A program made the position numbers and the translations under genes. A stretch of 50,063 nt of DNA from CALCKW01 sp033852095 (GTDB lineage: Bacteria; Pseudomonadota; Gammaproteobacteria; CALCKW01). Below are positions 25,814-34,255 of this stretch, one piece after another. The notes under the pieces are model-generated. The model was given only the letters and a program-made list of their open reading frames with translations. It had not been told where the DNA came from and made no database searches. Each line of letters opens with the position of its first letter. Positions within the stretch are counted from its first letter, which is position 1. Location: positions 1-50,063 of the forward strand of contig JAWSVD010000011.1 in NCBI GenBank assembly GCA_033852095.1, read 5' to 3'.

Positions 25814-26764
25814 TTACCGCCCCTGCAGTGTCAGCAGCGAGATAAACTCCAACATATCCGGTGCCAGCGTCTGGTCCGCACTGCCAATGTGTGACACGAT
25901 AGAAATGTGGTTATGCCCTGCGGCCGCATTCACCAGCGGCAAGCGCCCGTCTCGTTCGGCAAGTGCCGTAATCAAGCGTCGGGTCTGATCACTGATCACC
26001 GCAGGCTCGTACTCGGCGTAAGCCACCAACACCGGGATCTCACGACCAGCCACTGCATTCACCACTGACTGCTCGGCGCGGTCACCGTCTACGCCATAAT
26101 ATTTGGCGTCACGCTGCGGATCCACCGCGCGGTTTTCAAGGTCCACCGTGGGCGGCGAGATCAAGATTGACCCCACGACCCCGTCGTTTTCCAACTGCAG
26201 CTGCTCGCGAAAAGTGTAGTCTGCGACGTGCATGGCACCGGCGGAATTCCCGGCGATCACCACCTTCATCGCATCCCCACCGAGATCGGCGATATTCTCG
26301 CCAATCCACGCGAGCACACTCGCCACGTCCTCGGCACCGGCGGGCCACTGCACCTCAGGGGCAAAGCGGTAATTCATGCTCACGGTTACCACCCCGTGCT
26401 GCGCAAACCAACGGCCGATATTGGCGATATCACCCTTGTCGCCCCGCACAAAGCCACCACCGTGCACAAACACCAGCACTGGAAGGCCCTCGGCCTCCTG
26501 CGGCGCATGCACATCCAGTCGCTGTCGCTCATGTGAGCCATAGGCCAGATCACGGTTGACCGTCAATCCATCATCCGTGGCCACGGCGTGTATGGGCGCG
26601 TACAACGCCATGGTGCCGCCGACGAACTCTCTGGACAGCTCCGTGCCCATGCTGCCCAGCTTCGCCGCGATCTCCGGCGTGTTACTCAGCTGTGCACTGG
26701 CGCTTATTGGCACCAGTGAACAGCCCAGCAGCGCCAGGGCGGCCAAGATTTTTGCTTGCTTCAT
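25814..26764 (-). CDS. Exported alpha/beta hydrolase (esterase/lipase, HSL type)
   Basis: The 316-residue protein starts with a Sec signal peptide (about 1-24, ending SISASA; a Cys at 15 lies inside the core and is not a clean lipobox). The hydrolase fold follows with the oxyanion motif HGGGF (101-105), the nucleophile elbow GNSAGA (S174), a likely acid in the AYAEYEPAV region and a His in AGHNHIS. It is a carboxylic ester hydrolase of unknown substrate acting in the periplasm. The upstream region is almost wholly made of tandem hairpin repeats, so its promoter must lie in or near them. Confidence 0.87.
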   Translation of the reverse strand: MKQAKILAALALLGCSLVPISASAQLSNTPEIAAKLGSMGTELSREFVGGTMALYAPIHAVATDDGLTVNRDLAYGSHERQRLDVHAPQEAEGLPVLVFVHGGGFVRGDKGDIANIGRWFAQHGVVTVSMNYRFAPEVQWPAGAEDVASVLAWIGENIADLGGDAMKVVIAGNSAGAMHVADYTFREQLQLENDGVVGSILISPPTVDLENRAVDPQRDAKYYGVDGDRAEQSVVNAVAGREIPVLVAYAEYEPAVISDQTRRLITALAERDGRLPLVNAAAGHNHISIVSHIGSADQTLAPDMLEFISLLTLQGR

Positions 26765-26807
26765 ATCGCTTTCTCCCAGAATTATTGAAGGCGGGAAGCC
26801 CGCCTTG

Positions 26808-27350
26808 AAGCAAAACTTGAAGGCTCACTCACCGTTTCTGCCACGGCTGTAAGCCTGAAGGCTCACCCACAGTTGAGGCCGCGGTAAGCCCGGGGGCACA
26901 GTCACTGCCTCTGCCGCGGCTGTAAGCCTAAAGGCTTACCCACAGTTGAGGACCTCTGCAAATCCGGAGGCTCAGTCACTGCCTCTGCCGCGGCTGTAAG
27001 CCTGAAGGCTTACCCACTGTTGAGCGCCTCTGTAAATCCGGAGTCTCTGTCACTGCCTCTGCCGCAGCTGTAAGCCTGAAGGCTTACCCACTGTTGAGCG
27101 CCTCTGTAAATCCGGAGGCTCTGTCATTGCCTCTGCCGCGGCTGGAAGCCTGAAGGCTCGCCCACAGTTGAGACCGCGGTAAGCCCGGGGGTTCAGTCAC
27201 TGTCTCTGCGCGGCTGTAAGCCTGAAGGCTTACCCACAATTGAGGCCGCGGTAAGCCCAGGTGTTCAGTCTCTGCCTCTGCCGCAGCTGTAAGCCTGACG
27301 GCTCAGCCACATTTCTTGCCTCGGCTGTGGGTCTGCAGTCTCTGGCACTT
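26808..27350. repeat. Tandem hairpin repeat array, about 73-bp period
   Basis: About seven units start at 26845, 26918, 26992, 27066, 27140, 27212 and 27285, with spacings of 72-74 bp. Each unit has two related halves of about 37 bp. Half A contains the perfect palindrome GTAAGCCTGAAGGCTTAC in its best copies, followed by CCCAC. Half B is a variant (CTGTAAATCCGGAGGCTCA, then TCAC). Partial, decayed halves flank both ends. The period is not a multiple of three and the copies differ by scattered changes, so it is not coding. It fills the space between the decarboxylase-like gene's stop (27358) and the hydrolase start. Confidence 0.92.
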
Positions 27351-27357
27351 TTTCTGT

Positions 27358-28320
27358 CTAGAGCTTCAACAGTACTTTCGCGTTAAGGTGGCAAATATTC
27401 TCCCGCTCGCTGTCGCTCAGCGGTGCAGCCTCGATCCAATCACCCGCTTCCTGCGGGCGTTCAAAGGGGTAATCCACCGAGAACATCACGCGATCATCAC
27501 CCACCATGTCCACCGCGCAGCGCAGTGGCGCATCGGCGCACATGCCCGATGTAGTCATCCAGATATTGCTCTTGAAGTATTCCGAGGGCTTGCGCTCGAG
27601 TCGCATCTCACCGCGGTTGGATATCTCCCAGCGGCTGTCCAGTCGCCACAGCAAGTACGGCAAGGTCTCACCGAGGTGGCCGAGAATCAGCTTGGCGCCT
27701 GGGTAGCGATCGAAAGTGCCGGAGAACAGCAAGCGCAGCGCGTGCGTCGCGGTCTCCACCGTCCAAGACCACACCGGACCAAACAGCTCCGGGTGATCGT
27801 GGAACATGTGCACTTTTTCAGATGGGTTGTTCGGGTGTAGGTAGATCGGCACCTGCAAGTCCGACACTCGCTCCCAGAAGGGCGAGTAGCGATCATCATC
27901 GAGATAAGTGCCACCGGTCTGGCCGTTGATCATCGCCCCCTGCATGCCCAGATCGCGCACACAGCGCTCCAGCTCGTCCGCGGCCGCAGTCGGATCTTGC
28001 ATCGCCAGGTGGGCAAAGCCGCCGTAGCGGCTGGGCTGTTTGAGCATCTGTTCGGCGAGGAAGTCGTTCACCTTGTGCGCCAGAGAGATCGCTGTCTTGC
28101 TGCGTTTTTCCGCCTGCACACCTGGCCCCGCCAGAGACAAGATAGATTTTTCGACGCCGATCACGTCCATTGACGCCAATCGCCGCTCGCCAAAATCCAG
28201 CAGCGCCTCGCGTGCCTTGCCAAACAAATCCGGGCTGATGTTGACCGCAGTCGTGCCGAAATACTCGACAAAATCCGGGTGCATGAAATGCTCTTCAAGC
28301 GCTATTTTTGCTGTGCTCAT
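27358..28320 (-). CDS. Amidohydrolase-2 family protein, gamma-resorcylate decarboxylase-like
   Basis: The 320-residue metal-dependent TIM barrel opens with KIALEEHF, the N-terminal form seen in gamma-resorcylate (2,6-dihydroxybenzoate) decarboxylase. Candidate metal ligands are E9/H11, H162 (IYLHPNNP), H215 (LGHLGE) and D283 (SVDYPFE). Family members are mostly nonhydrolytic aromatic acid decarboxylases, some are hydrolases. Which reaction occurs here is not decided by the sequence. It is the last gene of the long operon, 38 bp after the M24 gene, and the tandem repeat array begins right after its stop. Confidence 0.85.
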   Translation of the reverse strand: MSTAKIALEEHFMHPDFVEYFGTTAVNISPDLFGKAREALLDFGERRLASMDVIGVEKSILSLAGPGVQAEKRSKTAISLAHKVNDFLAEQMLKQPSRYGGFAHLAMQDPTAAADELERCVRDLGMQGAMINGQTGGTYLDDDRYSPFWERVSDLQVPIYLHPNNPSEKVHMFHDHPELFGPVWSWTVETATHALRLLFSGTFDRYPGAKLILGHLGETLPYLLWRLDSRWEISNRGEMRLERKPSEYFKSNIWMTTSGMCADAPLRCAVDMVGDDRVMFSVDYPFERPQEAGDWIEAAPLSDSERENICHLNAKVLLKL

Positions 28321-28358
28321 GTTTGTTCCTCGTGGTGCTTCGCCGGGTGGCCGGCGGT

Positions 28359-29525
28359 TTAAAGTTCAAATATTTTCTTTTCAGTGTGATGCAGGCAATC
28401 ACCGACACCGTCGGCGCCGATCAGGTAATTGTCGCAGACCACCGCAAACACTTTTCCGTCGTCATAGCCAGGGTGCACCGCCAGGCACATGTCCTGCGCC
28501 AGCGCCAAGGTCTCATCACGGCGAATCAACGGTCGCTCCACCATTTCACAACCCTGGCCATGGGCATACAAGCGCGTCTCCGCAGGCAGATCTCGCTCAA
28601 CCATCCAGACATCGTGGGCGGCGGCTATGTCGGCGGGCTGCGCCCCGGGTTTCATCAGCGTCAGAGTGTGCTGCTGCGCCTCGCGCACATTCTCAAAAGC
28701 CTGCAGCAAGTGATCGCTCGCCTGCCCCAGCACCATGGTACGCGCGATCTCCAGATACAGCCCACCGGGGCCGTTCACTTCAATCAGCATCGACAGGTGA
28801 TCGCCCTGCACCAGCTCGCGGGTCTGAAAGGGGCGGTTAAAGAAGCGCGACGGCGCCCCCATGGGCGCGGAGACCCCGAGGTAGATACCTTGATCAGAGC
28901 CCAATCGCCGCCCCACTGCCTCCGCGTGCGAGCTCACGTCCCGGTCCGTTAAGCCCGGTCGAATAAAATCACAGACCTCGGCGAATATCTTGTCCTGCAG
29001 AGCAGCCGTCTGGCGGATCAGCCCTTTTTCTTCGTCACTTTTGATCGCCTTCACCCGGTCCAGCGCATCGGTGGCATCCACTGTTGTGAAGCCGTCGTTC
29101 AGAGCCGACACCAGGCCAAAGGGCAAGGCCTGCGGCCCCAGCAGGCCAACGCGCTTGGCGCCGTCGCGGCGCAGGGCCGAGACCACCAAGTCGGTATCGT
29201 AATCAACGGTGTAGTCCACCGAGTGAAAAGACGGCGTGCCCAGCACCCGATCCACACCGCGCGTCTCCTGCTGTTCAGGGTCGGTGCTGCGATCGGTGCC
29301 AAAGGCGCCCATCTCCACAATGGTCATGGGCCGCTCGGGGTAAAAGATCACCGTGCGCGGGTAGCCATTAGTGGCGGGCAAATCAGTGAGCCAGCGCACA
29401 TAGCCGCCAATCCAGTCCTCGCGCGCCTGACATACCAGCGCATCCAGGCCCTGCTCCGCCATCATTTTGCGCGCGACCGCCCAGCGGCGCTGCAGCTCAT
29501 TAGCTGAAATTGGCGAGTTGATCAT
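28359..29525 (-). CDS. M24 family (creatinase/Xaa-Pro peptidase fold) hydrolase
   Basis: The start at 29525 is chosen for its AGGAGGG ribosome site and its ATGA overlap with the previous gene; it gives 388 residues. The N-terminal creatinase-like domain (about 1-145) is followed by the pita-bread domain. The usual metal-binding Asp pair is not seen: the segment reads EVNGPGGLYLEIARTM where aminopeptidases have D-x-G and S-D-x-T-R. HGQG and the later HPG are kept. This suggests a creatinase-type, possibly metal-free, C-N hydrolase and not a peptidase. Its partner genes imply a small-molecule amide or guanidino-like substrate, which is inference. Confidence 0.82.
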   Translation of the reverse strand: MINSPISANELQRRWAVARKMMAEQGLDALVCQAREDWIGGYVRWLTDLPATNGYPRTVIFYPERPMTIVEMGAFGTDRSTDPEQQETRGVDRVLGTPSFHSVDYTVDYDTDLVVSALRRDGAKRVGLLGPQALPFGLVSALNDGFTTVDATDALDRVKAIKSDEEKGLIRQTAALQDKIFAEVCDFIRPGLTDRDVSSHAEAVGRRLGSDQGIYLGVSAPMGAPSRFFNRPFQTRELVQGDHLSMLIEVNGPGGLYLEIARTMVLGQASDHLLQAFENVREAQQHTLTLMKPGAQPADIAAAHDVWMVERDLPAETRLYAHGQGCEMVERPLIRRDETLALAQDMCLAVHPGYDDGKVFAVVCDNYLIGADGVGDCLHHTEKKIFEL

Positions 29526-30448
29526 TGCTCCATCCCTCCTGTTAATGCAGCCACCCCACCGCGCGCAAAATCCAGCATATTTGCGGTGATGATAGGCAGC
29601 GCCTGCTCGTGATAACAATCGGCAAAACCGCCGATGTGCGGTGTGATAATCAAATTGGGCAGCTCCCACAGCTCGCTGTCAGCGGGCAGCGGCGACTGGG
29701 CAAAAACATCCAGTGCAGCCCCTGCAATGGAGCCCGTGCGCAGCGCCACTGACAGCGCGTCTTCATCGACACAGCCACCGCGGGCGATGTTGACCAGATA
29801 ACTCGAGCGCCGCATGGCGGCCAGCACCCGCTGATCGACGATGTGGTGGGTGGACTGGGAATACGGTGTCAGTACCACCACAAAATCCGCGGCGCCCACC
29901 GCCGCGCATATCTGCTCGCGCGGATAGACCTTGTCGATACCTGGGGCCGATGTGCGCCCCCCCGACACCCCGGTGACCGACATGCCAAAGGCCTTCAGAA
30001 CGCCCGCTAGGTGTTCGGTGATCGCGCCCAGGCCGAGGATGCAGGCGGTCTTACCCAGCAACAGCGGCTGCGGCTGGCGATCCCAGTGGTGAGCGCGCTG
30101 ATTGGCCAGCATCTGCGGGAAGCGCCGCGACAGAGCGAGCATCTGCAGCAGCGCCAGTTCGCTCATCTGCGGTCCGTGAATACCGCCACAATTGCTCACC
30201 GCCAGGCCATCGCGACCCAGCAGGTTATCCACCCCTGTGGTCAGCGCCTGAACCCACTGCAGCCGCGGCATCGCGTCCAGTAACTCGCTGCTTAAATAGG
30301 GCGCCAGCCCAACCAACGCCTCACAGTCCGTCGCCATTTGCATGGCAACATCTATGTCGCTGCTGCCACAGAAGCTGAGCTCGGGCACACTTTTAGTCAG
30401 GGCGTCAACGTAGAAGTCCGCCTGACTGTCAAAGATCAATACACGCAT
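29522..30448 (-). CDS. D-2-hydroxyacid dehydrogenase family protein
   Basis: The 308-residue NAD(P)-dependent oxidoreductase matches the D-isomer 2-hydroxyacid dehydrogenase family. It has the Rossmann region ILGLGAITEHLAG (137-149), catalytic Arg in VNIARGGCVDED and His in ITPHIGGF. The dinucleotide motif reads G-L-G-A-I-T, with Thr instead of the third Gly, which is unusual. It would interconvert a 2-keto and a D-2-hydroxy acid in the catabolic pathway of this operon. Nine bp separate it from the TRAP permease gene and four bases overlap the M24 gene. Confidence 0.88.
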   Translation of the reverse strand: MRVLIFDSQADFYVDALTKSVPELSFCGSSDIDVAMQMATDCEALVGLAPYLSSELLDAMPRLQWVQALTTGVDNLLGRDGLAVSNCGGIHGPQMSELALLQMLALSRRFPQMLANQRAHHWDRQPQPLLLGKTACILGLGAITEHLAGVLKAFGMSVTGVSGGRTSAPGIDKVYPREQICAAVGAADFVVVLTPYSQSTHHIVDQRVLAAMRRSSYLVNIARGGCVDEDALSVALRTGSIAGAALDVFAQSPLPADSELWELPNLIITPHIGGFADCYHEQALPIITANMLDFARGGVAALTGGMEQ

Positions 30449-30457
30449 TTTTAGAAC

Positions 30458-31756
30458 TCAATACAAAATAGAGGGAAGCCACAGGGCCAGTGAGGGCAAT
30501 AAAAACATCAAGCCCAACAAGACAATCGGCGCGATCAAAAAGGGCAAAATACCGCTGTACAGCTCTTGCATTTTCAGCTCACTGAGCTGCGCTTTGATGA
30601 TGAACAGGTTCATGCCGACCGGCGGCGTGATCAGCCCCAGCTCCACCAAAATGGCAACCAAGACCCCAAACCAGATCGGATCAAAACCGTAGCCCACCAC
30701 CACCGGCAAAAACACCGGCACCGTGATCAGTACCATGCCCAGCCCTTCCAGAAAACAGCCCAGCACCAGGTAGATCACAACAATCAGCGCCATCACTGCC
30801 CAGGCGCTCAACTGCGCATCTTGGGCCAGTACGAGCAGGGTGTCGGGCAGCCGAGTCTGCACCACAAAATTGGCAAAAATGGTGGCACCGATGATGATCA
30901 TGAACAGCGCACAGGACACCAGCACACTGGAATTCACCGCACAGCGCAGCCCCTGCAGACTGAGGGTGCGCTTGCAAAAACCCAGCACGATGGCGCCGAA
31001 GGCACCCACAGAGGCCGCCTCAGTGGGGCTGAAAAGTCCGGTGTAGATACCACCAATGGTAAGCAAAAACAGCAGCAGAAATTGCCAGGGGCCGCGCAGT
31101 GCCGCCACCCGCTGGCGCAAGCTGGCGGAGGCCTCCACCGGCACCGAATCAGAGCGCCGCGCGATCCACAGTGCGACAGCGATGTAGAGTAACAACAAGA
31201 TAATGCCGGGAATCATCGAGGCCGCGAACAGCCGCGCCACACTGGTCTCGGTGATCGAGCCGTAGATCACCAGAATGATGGACGGCGGGATCAAAATGCC
31301 CAGTGATCCGCCAGCCGCCACAGAGGCCGCCGAGTAACTTTGTTTATAACCGGCCCGCCCCATCTCAGGCATGGCGATGCGCGTCATGCTGGCAGCCGTG
31401 GCCACCGAACTGCCACAGATAGCGCCAAAGGCACCCGAGGCGGCGATGGTTGCCACGGCGAGGCCGCCGCGCAAGCCCGACAGCATCACCCGGGCCGCAT
31501 TGAATAATTCCGCCGACATGCGCGAGGAGCTGGCGATCTCCCCCATCAAAATAAACAGCGGAATAACAGAAAGATTGTAATTGGAGGCCACATCAAAAAT
31601 GGTGGTACCCGCGGTAAATTTGGTGGCCATCAGGCCGTTCAAGGCCCAGTTACCCACCAGCCCTATCATGCCCAGCGCCAGCCAGACCGGCGTACGCAAA
31701 AACAGCAGCACCAGCATCAGTGCGACGCCGCCAAGGCCCAGAGAAAAATCGCTCAT
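30458..31756 (-). CDS. dctM: TRAP transporter large permease (DctM)
   Basis: The 432-residue, highly hydrophobic membrane protein of the DctM type has about 12 helices and the family blocks GEIASSSRMSAELFNAA, GSSVATAASMTRIAMPEM and GLITPPVGMNLF. It carries out sodium-driven uptake of an organic acid delivered by the DctP protein encoded at 32313. Its start overlaps the small permease stop by four bases. Confidence 0.93.
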   Translation of the reverse strand: MSDFSLGLGGVALMLVLLFLRTPVWLALGMIGLVGNWALNGLMATKFTAGTTIFDVASNYNLSVIPLFILMGEIASSSRMSAELFNAARVMLSGLRGGLAVATIAASGAFGAICGSSVATAASMTRIAMPEMGRAGYKQSYSAASVAAGGSLGILIPPSIILVIYGSITETSVARLFAASMIPGIILLLLYIAVALWIARRSDSVPVEASASLRQRVAALRGPWQFLLLFLLTIGGIYTGLFSPTEAASVGAFGAIVLGFCKRTLSLQGLRCAVNSSVLVSCALFMIIIGATIFANFVVQTRLPDTLLVLAQDAQLSAWAVMALIVVIYLVLGCFLEGLGMVLITVPVFLPVVVGYGFDPIWFGVLVAILVELGLITPPVGMNLFIIKAQLSELKMQELYSGILPFLIAPIVLLGLMFLLPSLALWLPSILY

Positions 31757-32259
31757 TTGCTCGCCCCATCTTTGGCCGCACGAGTACTGCGATAAATCGA
31801 CCGCAAGCGGAGCAGATAAGCCCAGAAGATACCGAACATGCCCACAAAGGTGATGCCCCAGAGGGGGTATTTGGGGATATTGAGTTCCAGCGAGCGCTCA
31901 CCCCAGCGCCAGGCATCCAGCGCCGGTGCGATCATCGCCCAGCCAAAAAAAGCGAACAGCGCAATGCCGCAAACCGTTGAAACAGTCGCCAGCACACGAA
32001 GCCCGCTGGCAGGCATAACAGCATCGATCAAGTCGATCAAAATCTCTCTTCCCTGGGCCACCACGGGGGCCAGACCAAACATCACGGTGATCAACAACAG
32101 GATACTGACCATGTCGTAGGCGCCCTTGATGGGTATAGAAAAGACGGCGCGCAATACAACATCGCCCACCACCACCAACATCATCGAACAGAGGGAAAAT
32201 CCAGCGATCGAGTGCAATATACGGATCGCACGGTCGGTGGGCTCTTGTTCATGAATCAT
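31753..32259 (-). CDS. dctQ: TRAP transporter small permease (DctQ)
   Basis: From the internal ATG at 32259 the protein has 168 residues with four predicted membrane helices and the DctQ-type LRAVFSIPIKGAYDMV and AQGREILIDL segments. Eleven additional codons upstream are open but unlike the family. It joins DctM in the inner membrane. Confidence 0.88.
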   Translation of the reverse strand: MIHEQEPTDRAIRILHSIAGFSLCSMMLVVVGDVVLRAVFSIPIKGAYDMVSILLLITVMFGLAPVVAQGREILIDLIDAVMPASGLRVLATVSTVCGIALFAFFGWAMIAPALDAWRWGERSLELNIPKYPLWGITFVGMFGIFWAYLLRLRSIYRSTRAAKDGASK

Positions 32260-32312
32260 CGCAATACTCTCGATTGGAGACCAACCCGCCAAGTGGCGGG
32301 CCGGCCAATTGC

Positions 32313-33299
32313 CTACTCGGTGTAGGCTTTTAGAAAAGCTGCAGCGCGGTCGCCGGCCCTGGCGGATGAAGCGTCAATGATCCCTTGAAAACTGCTCTCC
32401 AGTTTCTCTAGCTGCTCATCACTGAGCGAGACGATTTCAGTCCCTGCGGCTTCCATGTGGGCACGTCCCTTGGCTTCGCCTGCGTCCCACAGTGCGCCAT
32501 ACCACTCGGCGCGATCAGGGCCAGTGCTGTCATCGATCAGCGCCTGCAACTCAGGGGTCAAACGCTCATAGGCTGCATCACTGATCACCACCGCAAAGGT
32601 GGCAGATGCCAGACCCGGCTCCAGCGAGTATTTAGTGACCGGCCCCAGATCAAACGCTTGTGCGGCTTCGAAGGGGAAGGTCGCGCCGTCTACAACGCCC
32701 TTGCCCATGGCATCGGCGGTTTCTGCGGGCGGCACCGGCACGGGCGATGCACCGAGCACTTCCACGATCTGCTGCCAGGTGGAGCCGGCGTAGCGCATGC
32801 GCTTGCCTGCGATGTTGCCCAGATCACTGGGGTCTGTGTCGGTGAAATGCATTTTCAAGGGGGGCGTCACCGCCATCCACAAAATACGCGTGCCCGCGTG
32901 CTCTGCCGCCAGGAATTCAGGCGCCAACTCGGTCAAGCGACGCGAGCTGAGCGCACTCTCCTGACCCGCCGAGGGGTAGCTGAGCGGCAGGTTGGCCAGC
33001 TCAGTCATGGCGAAGCGCCCCGGGGTCATGGCGTGCAAGAAGATAGCGATATCCGCTCCCCCCGAACGCACCAGATCAAACTGCCGAGGCGGCGGTGCCA
33101 ACTGCGCCGCGGGGAACATTTCCAGTTCCAGCTCACCGCCGGATTTTTCTTTCAACTCCTCGCCCCAAGCGTTCACGGCCCGCACAAAGGTGTGCATGGG
33201 CGGCAAAAAGGTCGACACTTTCAGTGTCTCGGCCATGGCTTGGCCACTGAACATGCCGCCAATCAGTGCGCTGGTGATAACTATTTTATTAATTTTCAT
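32313..33299 (-). CDS. dctP: TRAP transporter solute-binding protein (DctP)
   Basis: The start at 33299 (MKINKIVITS) is favoured because GAGAGG precedes it, whereas the ATG four codons upstream has its purine run too close. The 328-residue protein has a Sec signal peptide ending QAMA (about residue 23) and the DctP fold (LPPMHTFVRAVNAWGEEL; conserved Arg region GKRMRYAGSTWQQIVE, which binds ligand carboxylates in this family). The ligand is therefore likely a carboxylic acid. Confidence 0.92.
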   Translation of the reverse strand: MKINKIVITSALIGGMFSGQAMAETLKVSTFLPPMHTFVRAVNAWGEELKEKSGGELELEMFPAAQLAPPPRQFDLVRSGGADIAIFLHAMTPGRFAMTELANLPLSYPSAGQESALSSRRLTELAPEFLAAEHAGTRILWMAVTPPLKMHFTDTDPSDLGNIAGKRMRYAGSTWQQIVEVLGASPVPVPPAETADAMGKGVVDGATFPFEAAQAFDLGPVTKYSLEPGLASATFAVVISDAAYERLTPELQALIDDSTGPDRAEWYGALWDAGEAKGRAHMEAAGTEIVSLSDEQLEKLESSFQGIIDASSARAGDRAAAFLKAYTE

Positions 33300-33321
33300 T
33301 ATCCTCTCCATCCTCTGTTGA

Positions 33322-34251
33322 TCAAAAGTTAACCTTGTCCCCGCCCTTCAGGTCGAGAATCTCGCGGGCCTCTTCTGGTGTCGCCACCTCGCCCCCCAGC
33401 TCCTCGACAATGCGGCGTATCTTTGCCACCTGCTGGGCGTTGCTCTCCGCCAGCACGCCGCGGCTAATAAACAGACTGTCCTCCAGGCCCACTCGTACAT
33501 TGCCGCCCATTTGGCAGGCGGTGCTCGCCATGGGAATTTGCGTTGAACCGGCGGACAGAATCGACCAGCGGTAGTCGTCGCCAAAGAGCTTGTCCGCGGT
33601 TTTTTTCATGAACACTAGGTTGTCGATATCCGAGCCAATACCACCCAAAATCCCCATCACAAACTGAATAAAGATCGGCGCCTTGAACAGGCCAATGTCC
33701 ATGCAAAACTTAAGGTTGTACAGATGCCCCACGTCGTAACACTCGTGCTCAAACTTGATGTCGTGCGGCGCCAGCGTCTTAGCCGCTTCTTCGATGTCTT
33801 TAAAGGTGTTACGGAAGATATTACCGTCGGAATTCTCGACGTAATCCTTCTCCCAGTCGAACTTCCAGTCTTTGTAGCGCTTGGCCAGCGGGTGGAAAGA
33901 GAAGTTCATCGAGCCCATGTTCATGGAGCACATCTCGGCGCTGAAAGTGGCGGCGGGGTTGATGCGCTCACCGATGGAAAGTGTCAGCGAGCCACCGGTT
34001 GAGATGTTCACCACCGCGTCGGTCGCGGATTTGATGCGCCCCAGAAAGGGCCTGAAATCATCCGGGTTGACCGAGGGCGCGCCGGTTTCATTGTCCCGTG
34101 CGTGCAGGTGCAAAATAGAGGCACCCGCCTCGGCGGCGTCAACCGCCTGCTGCGCGATGTCGTCGTAGCTGTAGGGCAGCGCGTCGGACATGGTTGGCGT
34201 GTGAATCGCGCCGGTGATTGCGCAGGTGATGATCGTTTTTTGTTTGGCCAT
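33322..34251 (-). CDS. Beta-keto acid cleavage enzyme (BKACE, DUF849)
   Basis: The 309-residue TIM barrel of the BKACE family opens with ITCAITGAIHTPTMS and has the zinc-binding HLHARD pair (H48, H50). BKACEs condense a beta-keto acid with acetyl-CoA and cleave it to acetoacetate and a new acyl-CoA; the substrate side chain differs between members. Upstream dehydrogenases in the same operon (3-hydroxyacyl-CoA dehydrogenase-like, SDR) could form the beta-keto acid. That logic is known from carnitine breakdown (a carnitine dehydrogenase plus a dehydrocarnitine cleavage BKACE), but the substrate here is unknown. Confidence 0.9.
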   Translation of the reverse strand: MAKQKTIITCAITGAIHTPTMSDALPYSYDDIAQQAVDAAEAGASILHLHARDNETGAPSVNPDDFRPFLGRIKSATDAVVNISTGGSLTLSIGERINPAATFSAEMCSMNMGSMNFSFHPLAKRYKDWKFDWEKDYVENSDGNIFRNTFKDIEEAAKTLAPHDIKFEHECYDVGHLYNLKFCMDIGLFKAPIFIQFVMGILGGIGSDIDNLVFMKKTADKLFGDDYRWSILSAGSTQIPMASTACQMGGNVRVGLEDSLFISRGVLAESNAQQVAKIRRIVEELGGEVATPEEAREILDLKGGDKVNF

Positions 34252-34255
34252 TTTA

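Noticed and set aside
26808..27350. CRISPR array
   Set aside because: The repeats are contiguous and imperfect with a 72-74 bp period, without unique spacers of even size, and no cas genes are near.
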